From: Lentisphaeria bacterium
GTDB taxonomy: Bacteria; Verrucomicrobiota; Lentisphaeria; Victivallales; Victivallaceae
Direction of reading: 5' to 3'
Length of the DNA stretch: 64,000 bases
Assembly: GCA_017450705.1 (NCBI GenBank)
Contig: JAFSTC010000055.1
Location: 49,608-113,607, forward strand
Below are positions 60,401 to 64,000 of the stretch, piece after piece. Positions within the stretch are counted from its first letter, which is position 1. Each line of letters opens with the position of its first letter. A program made the position numbers and the translations under genes. The notes under the pieces were generated by a model that saw nothing but the letters and a program-made list of their open reading frames with translations, did no database searches and had not been told where the DNA came from.

Positions 60401-61354
60401 ATGGACAGGATCAGGACCATCGATTACCACTGCTCTTTCGACAATTCTCTGCAGAAGGCGAAGTGCTTCATCGCAGGAGGCAACGAGCCCCGGCCGCTCC
60501 TCGTGGCATTGCACACATGGAGCTACACCTACGAACAGGACTGCACCGGCTACGCCCGGTACTGCCTCGACAACAACTGGAACTTCATCTTCCCCCACTT
60601 CCGGGGCCCCAACTGGACGCCCCCGGCCTGCGGTTCCGACGCGGTGGTTGCCGACATCGCCGACGCCGTGGCGTACATGAAGCACGCGGCGATCGTCGAC
60701 AATGACCGGGTCTATCTCATCGGCGGTTCCGGCGGCGGACACTGCTCGCTGCTCATGGCTTCCCGGCGGCCCGACTTGTGGACTGCCGTCTCCGCCTGGT
60801 GCGCCATTTCTGACGTGGCCGCCTGGCACGATCAGTGCGTCGAGCGGGAACGCGGCTATGCCGAACATATCGAAAAGGCCTGCGGCGGCGATCCCTCGAA
60901 AGACGCTTCCGCCCGCGAAGAGGCTCTCAAACGCTCGCCGCTCACGTACATGGGAAGCGCCTCCCGGGTCCTTCTCGACATCAGCACGGGCATCCATGAC
61001 GGCCACGATTTCGCCGGCCGCAACGGCAGCGTCCCGGTCTCCCAGAGCTTCAACGCCTTCAACGCGCTGGCCAAACCCGCCGACAGGATCTCTCCCGAAG
61101 ACGTGGCCTTCATCACCAAAGAGCAGAAGATCCCCGAAAAATTCGGGCCCCCCGAAGCGGATCCGGCTTTCGCGAAAAATCCGGTCCTCTTCCGGAGGCA
61201 GTCCAATCTCGCCCGGATCACGATCTTCGAGGGCGGTCACGACTGTCTGCCCGACGCCGGGCTGGAGTGGCTCGCCCGCCAGCACCGCAAAAAGGCCCCC
61301 GACTGGACGAAGGGCAAGCCCGCCGCCGGCGGCAAGATGGAGCTGGGGCAGTAG
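60401..61354 (+). CDS. tandem alpha/beta hydrolase paralog 2 (cytoplasmic)
   Basis: 317 aa, closely similar throughout to the proteins before and after it: IDYHCSFDNSLQKAKCF, LIGGSGGGHCSLLMASRRPD, SAWCAISDVAAWHDQCVERE, STGIHDGHDFAGRNGSV and ITIFEGGHDCL. Elbow Ser, Asp and His are all kept, so it should be active. No signal peptide. Ribosome site GGGAAGGGAAA. It has its own promoter and is followed after 37 nt by the exported paralog. Local duplication followed by divergence is the simplest origin. Confidence 0.86.
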   Translation: MDRIRTIDYHCSFDNSLQKAKCFIAGGNEPRPLLVALHTWSYTYEQDCTGYARYCLDNNWNFIFPHFRGPNWTPPACGSDAVVADIADAVAYMKHAAIVDNDRVYLIGGSGGGHCSLLMASRRPDLWTAVSAWCAISDVAAWHDQCVERERGYAEHIEKACGGDPSKDASAREEALKRSPLTYMGSASRVLLDISTGIHDGHDFAGRNGSVPVSQSFNAFNALAKPADRISPEDVAFITKEQKIPEKFGPPEADPAFAKNPVLFRRQSNLARITIFEGGHDCLPDAGLEWLARQHRKKAPDWTKGKPAAGGKMELGQ

Positions 61355-61391
61355 AACGCCTCTCCGGCATCGAAAAAAACGGAGTGCTGAA

Positions 61392-62513
61392 ATGAAACGG
61401 TCGTATGTTTTGGCGGCAACGCTTTGCCTTCTGGCGGTGGCCTGGGTCTCCTGTGCGGGCCCCGCGCAAAAGAGCGCGGAGAACGCCCCCAGCTCGGCGG
61501 AAACGGAAAAACTTCTCGCGCAAAAGAGAGCCGCTCGGAAAAAGGCCGACGAGGCCGCCATGGCGCAGCTCGTCACCGTCGATTATCCCTGTTCCTTCGA
61601 CAAGTCGATGCAGAAAGCCCGCTGTTATTTCGCCAAGGGCGATTCTCCCCGGCCGCTGCTGGTGGCGCTGCACACGTGGAGTTACACCTGCAAGAGCAGC
61701 TGCGCCCACTTCGCGAAGTACTGCATCGAGCACAACTGGAATATGATCTACCCGGATTTCCGCGGTCCCAACTGGACGCCGCAGGCCTGCGGTTCCGACG
61801 CGGTGGTTTCCGACATCGCCGACGCCGTGGCCTACATGAAGCAAAAGGCCCGCGTGGACGACGCGCGCGTCTATCTCATGGGCGGCTCGGGCGGCGGGCA
61901 CGCCGCGCTCCTCTTGGCCGCCCGCAGGCCCGACCTCTGGACGGCCGTCTCCGCCTGGTGCGCCATCTCCGACATCGCCGCCTGGCACGACCAGTGCATC
62001 GTCCGGGAACGCGGTTACGCCGACCACATCAGAAAAGCCTGCGGCGGCGATCCTTCGAAGGACGCCTCCGCCCGCGAAGAAGCCCGCAAACGCTCGCCGC
62101 TCACGTACATGGAAAGCGCCTCCCGGGTCGTCCTCGACATCAGCACGGGCATCCATGACGGGCACAACTTCGCGGGCCGCAACGGCAGCGTCCCCGTGTC
62201 CCACACCCTCAACGCCTTCAACGCGCTGGCCAGGCCCGCCGACAGGATCTCCCCCGAAGACATCGCATACATGACAAAAGAGCAGAAGATCCCGGCAAAG
62301 TTCGGGCCCCCCGAGGCCGATCCGGCCCTCGGAGAGAAGACCGTCCTCTTCCGCCGCCAATCCAACCTGGCCCGGGTCACGCTCTTCGAGGGCGGCCACG
62401 ACCTCATCCCCTACGCCGGGATGGAGTGGCTCTCGCGCCAGAAACGCAACGCACCTCCCGACTGGTCTACCGGGAAAAAAGCAGGGACCGGTTCCGTGGA
62501 ACTGACGAAATGA
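61392..62513 (+). CDS. tandem alpha/beta hydrolase paralog 3, exported
   Basis: 373 aa. It matches paralogs 1 and 2 from about residue 60 onward (VDYPCSFDKSMQKARCYF, LMGGSGGGHAALLLAARRPD, STGIHDGHNFAGRNGSV, VTLFEGGHDLI). It begins with MKRSYVLAATLCLLAVAWVS and then Cys-Ala-Gly, a signal peptide with an atypical lipobox (WVSC), and a charged linker. It is thus probably exported or lipid-anchored, while its sisters are cytoplasmic. The ATG at 61392 is used; a longer frame inside paralog 2 is a shadow. MFS gene 28 nt downstream. Confidence 0.85.
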   Translation: MKRSYVLAATLCLLAVAWVSCAGPAQKSAENAPSSAETEKLLAQKRAARKKADEAAMAQLVTVDYPCSFDKSMQKARCYFAKGDSPRPLLVALHTWSYTCKSSCAHFAKYCIEHNWNMIYPDFRGPNWTPQACGSDAVVSDIADAVAYMKQKARVDDARVYLMGGSGGGHAALLLAARRPDLWTAVSAWCAISDIAAWHDQCIVRERGYADHIRKACGGDPSKDASAREEARKRSPLTYMESASRVVLDISTGIHDGHNFAGRNGSVPVSHTLNAFNALARPADRISPEDIAYMTKEQKIPAKFGPPEADPALGEKTVLFRRQSNLARVTLFEGGHDLIPYAGMEWLSRQKRNAPPDWSTGKKAGTGSVELTK

Positions 62514-62541
62514 TCCTGAGAACAACGGCTTGCGCGCAAAA

Positions 62542-63765
62542 ATGATGAAGTCCGGTTCGTGGAAGAAAAACCTGTTCCTCCTCTGGCTCTCGCAGCTGGC
62601 GGTCATGTCCGGCTTCTCAGCCATGATCCCCTTTATCCCCCTCTTCATCAAAAACAAGTTCGGGATCACCGACGAAGGGAACATCGCCTATTACGTCTCG
62701 TACTTCAACTTTTTCGGTACCATGGCCTACGCCATCTTCTGCCCCGTCTGGGGCGTGCTCTCGGACCGCTTCGGCGTCAAACCCATGCTCCTGCGCGGGA
62801 CCTTCGTCACCGGCTGGATGTTCCCCCTCATGGCCTACGTCCCCGGTCCCGGCTGGCTGATCTTCCTGCGCTTCCTCACCGCCGCCTGCGCCGGAACCAC
62901 CGCCGCCTCCCACGTCATGATCGCCCGCAACACCCCCGACGACAAGCAGGGCTTCGCCCAGGGCGTCCTCACCACCGCCATCTGGGGCGGCTCCATGCTG
63001 GGCAACGTCATCGGCGGTTTCATCATCTATTATTTCAACTACACCTGCGCCTTCTGGCTGTGCGGCATCCTCTACCTCCTGGCCGGCGTCGCCGTTCTGT
63101 TCACCTATGACGATTTTCAGGGCCGCCCCAAAGGCGCTTCACAGGCGAAAGTCGTCCACGTCAGGCGCGTCGTCCCCTTCATCCCCGCTTTCACCCGCGC
63201 CGTGTGGATCCTCCTCGGACTCTTCCTGCTCATGGGGTGCATCCGCAACATCGAGGCCCCTTACGTCGCCCTCAAGGTGGAAAGCATCACCGATGCCAAA
63301 AGCGCCACCTACTGGACCGGGATCGTCAGCGCCGTCGCCTGCGTCGGGGCCATCCTTTCCGGCGCCCTCAACGGCTACCTCGCCGACCGCTTCTCCGCCA
63401 TAAAACTGCTGACACCCCTCCTCGTCCTCTCGGGATTCGCCCTCTTCCTCCAGGGATCCGCCGGAAACCTGCTCCTCTTCACCTCCGGCCGCGCCCTGCT
63501 CTATGTCGCCGCCGGAGGACTCCAGCCCATCCTCCAGAAACAGCTCTCAGCCATCACCCCCAAACGCAAACGCGGCTCCGTCTTCGGTTTCTCCTCCACC
63601 TTCATGTGCGGCGGCGGCATGATCGCCGCCCTCACCGGCGGCTGGAGCGTCATGCTCTTCGGCGTCAACGGCGTCTTCTGCTTCGCCGCTCTCCTCTTTC
63701 TCGTCAGCATCGCCCTCTTCCGTCCCGGTCTCGCCCGCGTCGTCCGTCTCTCCCGCCCGCAGTGA
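62542..63765 (+). CDS. MFS transporter
   Basis: 407 aa, about twelve helices, inner membrane. Helix 1 starts NLFLLWLSQLAVMSGFSAM. The loop 2-3 signature appears as GVLSDRFGVKPMLLRG, and the equivalent in the second half as GYLADRFSAIKLL; helix 5 is LTTAIWGGSMLGNVIGGFI. The layout resembles MdtG/TetA-type 12-helix proteins, but the substrate is unknown. The ATG at 62542 lacks a good ribosome site; TTG at 62530 is an alternative. Following three hydrolases, uptake or export of their product or substrate is a reasonable inference. Confidence 0.88.
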   Translation: MMKSGSWKKNLFLLWLSQLAVMSGFSAMIPFIPLFIKNKFGITDEGNIAYYVSYFNFFGTMAYAIFCPVWGVLSDRFGVKPMLLRGTFVTGWMFPLMAYVPGPGWLIFLRFLTAACAGTTAASHVMIARNTPDDKQGFAQGVLTTAIWGGSMLGNVIGGFIIYYFNYTCAFWLCGILYLLAGVAVLFTYDDFQGRPKGASQAKVVHVRRVVPFIPAFTRAVWILLGLFLLMGCIRNIEAPYVALKVESITDAKSATYWTGIVSAVACVGAILSGALNGYLADRFSAIKLLTPLLVLSGFALFLQGSAGNLLLFTSGRALLYVAAGGLQPILQKQLSAITPKRKRGSVFGFSSTFMCGGGMIAALTGGWSVMLFGVNGVFCFAALLFLVSIALFRPGLARVVRLSRPQ

Positions 63766-63886
63766 GCGATCGGAGCCCGTGGGCCTTTTGCGGGGGCGCT
63801 GTCGCCGCCCCCCGCACCCCCCGGCGCCCGGTGCGACCGGGAGCGGGATAGGCCGGAGGCACGCGGGCCGCGGGCTGGAAAGGTGT

Positions 63887-63950
63887 GTTGCAAAATAAAT
63901 GTCTTCTCTTCCCGCTTTTCTGCGGAAAGAGAAGACACATATTTTGCAAC
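63887..63950. repeat. 64-base interrupted palindrome
   Basis: GTTGCAAAATA, GTCTTCTCTT and CGC on the left pair exactly with GCG, AAGAGAAGAC and TATTTTGCAAC on the right. Three-base and two-base internal mismatches (AAT/ACA, CC/GA) and a TTTTCT loop interrupt the stem. The preceding 63766-63886 is very GC-rich and holds no gene. Confidence 0.85.
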
Positions 63951-63961
63951 GGCTTGCCGCC

Positions 63962-64000
63962 GGGGGGACGAAAAGTCGCTCACGCGATTTTCTTCCCCCC
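63962..64000. repeat. second palindrome, possibly cut by the window edge
   Basis: GGGGGGA pairs with TCCCCCC, and GAAAAGTCGC nearly pairs with GCGATTTTC around a TCAC loop. It may continue past the edge. Confidence 0.55.

Noticed and set aside
60702..61391. N-terminal extension of tandem hydrolase 3
   Set aside because: Lies in another frame of paralog 2; the signal peptide and ribosome site place the start at 61392.

Overview
The window looks like chromosome from an anaerobic Lentisphaerota-like bacterium (Victivallales type, as found in guts). It is GC-rich and gene-dense. The taxon is inferred from several features seen together: pseudopilin-like proteins with the [12 protein letters not shown] leader and H-X9-DG ending, large uncharacterised TIM-barrel glycosidase-like proteins, a LacI regulator, a HydE-type radical SAM enzyme, pyruvate phosphate dikinase and a divergent FtsZ. 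No rRNA or marker search was possible, so this remains an inference.

Layout. 1-3170 (minus): ROK sugar kinase, ftsA and a cut-off, divergent ftsZ. 3277-5397 (plus): ExbB/ExbD/TonB-type energy-transducing operon. 5375-18827 (minus): one long co-directional run, gyrA, folP, cdaA, cdaR, a PpiD-like gene, speD, a NifU-domain gene, short metH, pepF, hydE. 19034-19123: tRNA-Ser(GCU), followed by about 600 bases of unusual hairpin repeats. 19736-22358 (minus): four genes of unknown function, three of them membrane proteins. 22644-24814 (plus): PadR regulator plus HAAS-like membrane protein. 24908-29761 (minus): tetR, RND adaptor and RND pump. 30050-37200 (plus): small secreted protein, BvgS-like hybrid kinase, PTPS/QueD-like protein, Ca/Na antiporter, secreted unknown. 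37270-39000 (minus): solitary DNA methyltransferase. 39201-42308 (plus): NIF3-domain protein, two sugar isomerase-like TIM barrels and a PIG-L deacetylase. 42314-51184 (minus): a tight six-gene LacI-led operon with two putative glycosidases, two pseudopilin-like proteins and an SGNH esterase. 51395-58918 (minus): rpsA, an alpha/beta hydrolase, a parvulin and ppdK. 59347-63765 (plus): three tandem paralogous hydrolases and an MFS transporter, then large palindromes at the window edge.

The genes mix housekeeping functions (division, gyrase, S1, folate and methionine one-carbon steps, c-di-AMP signalling, PEP/pyruvate interconversion) with carbohydrate capture and de-esterification. About twenty promoters can be read by eye. 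Nearly all have the form TTGnnn, a 16-17 base spacer, then TAnnTT, most often TATATT. The most interesting items are the LacI operon with built-in pseudopilins, the hairpin array after tRNA-Ser, the apparently duplicated SpeD, the FtsZ with altered GTPase loops, the PTPS protein lacking its catalytic Cys, and the tandem hydrolase cluster.
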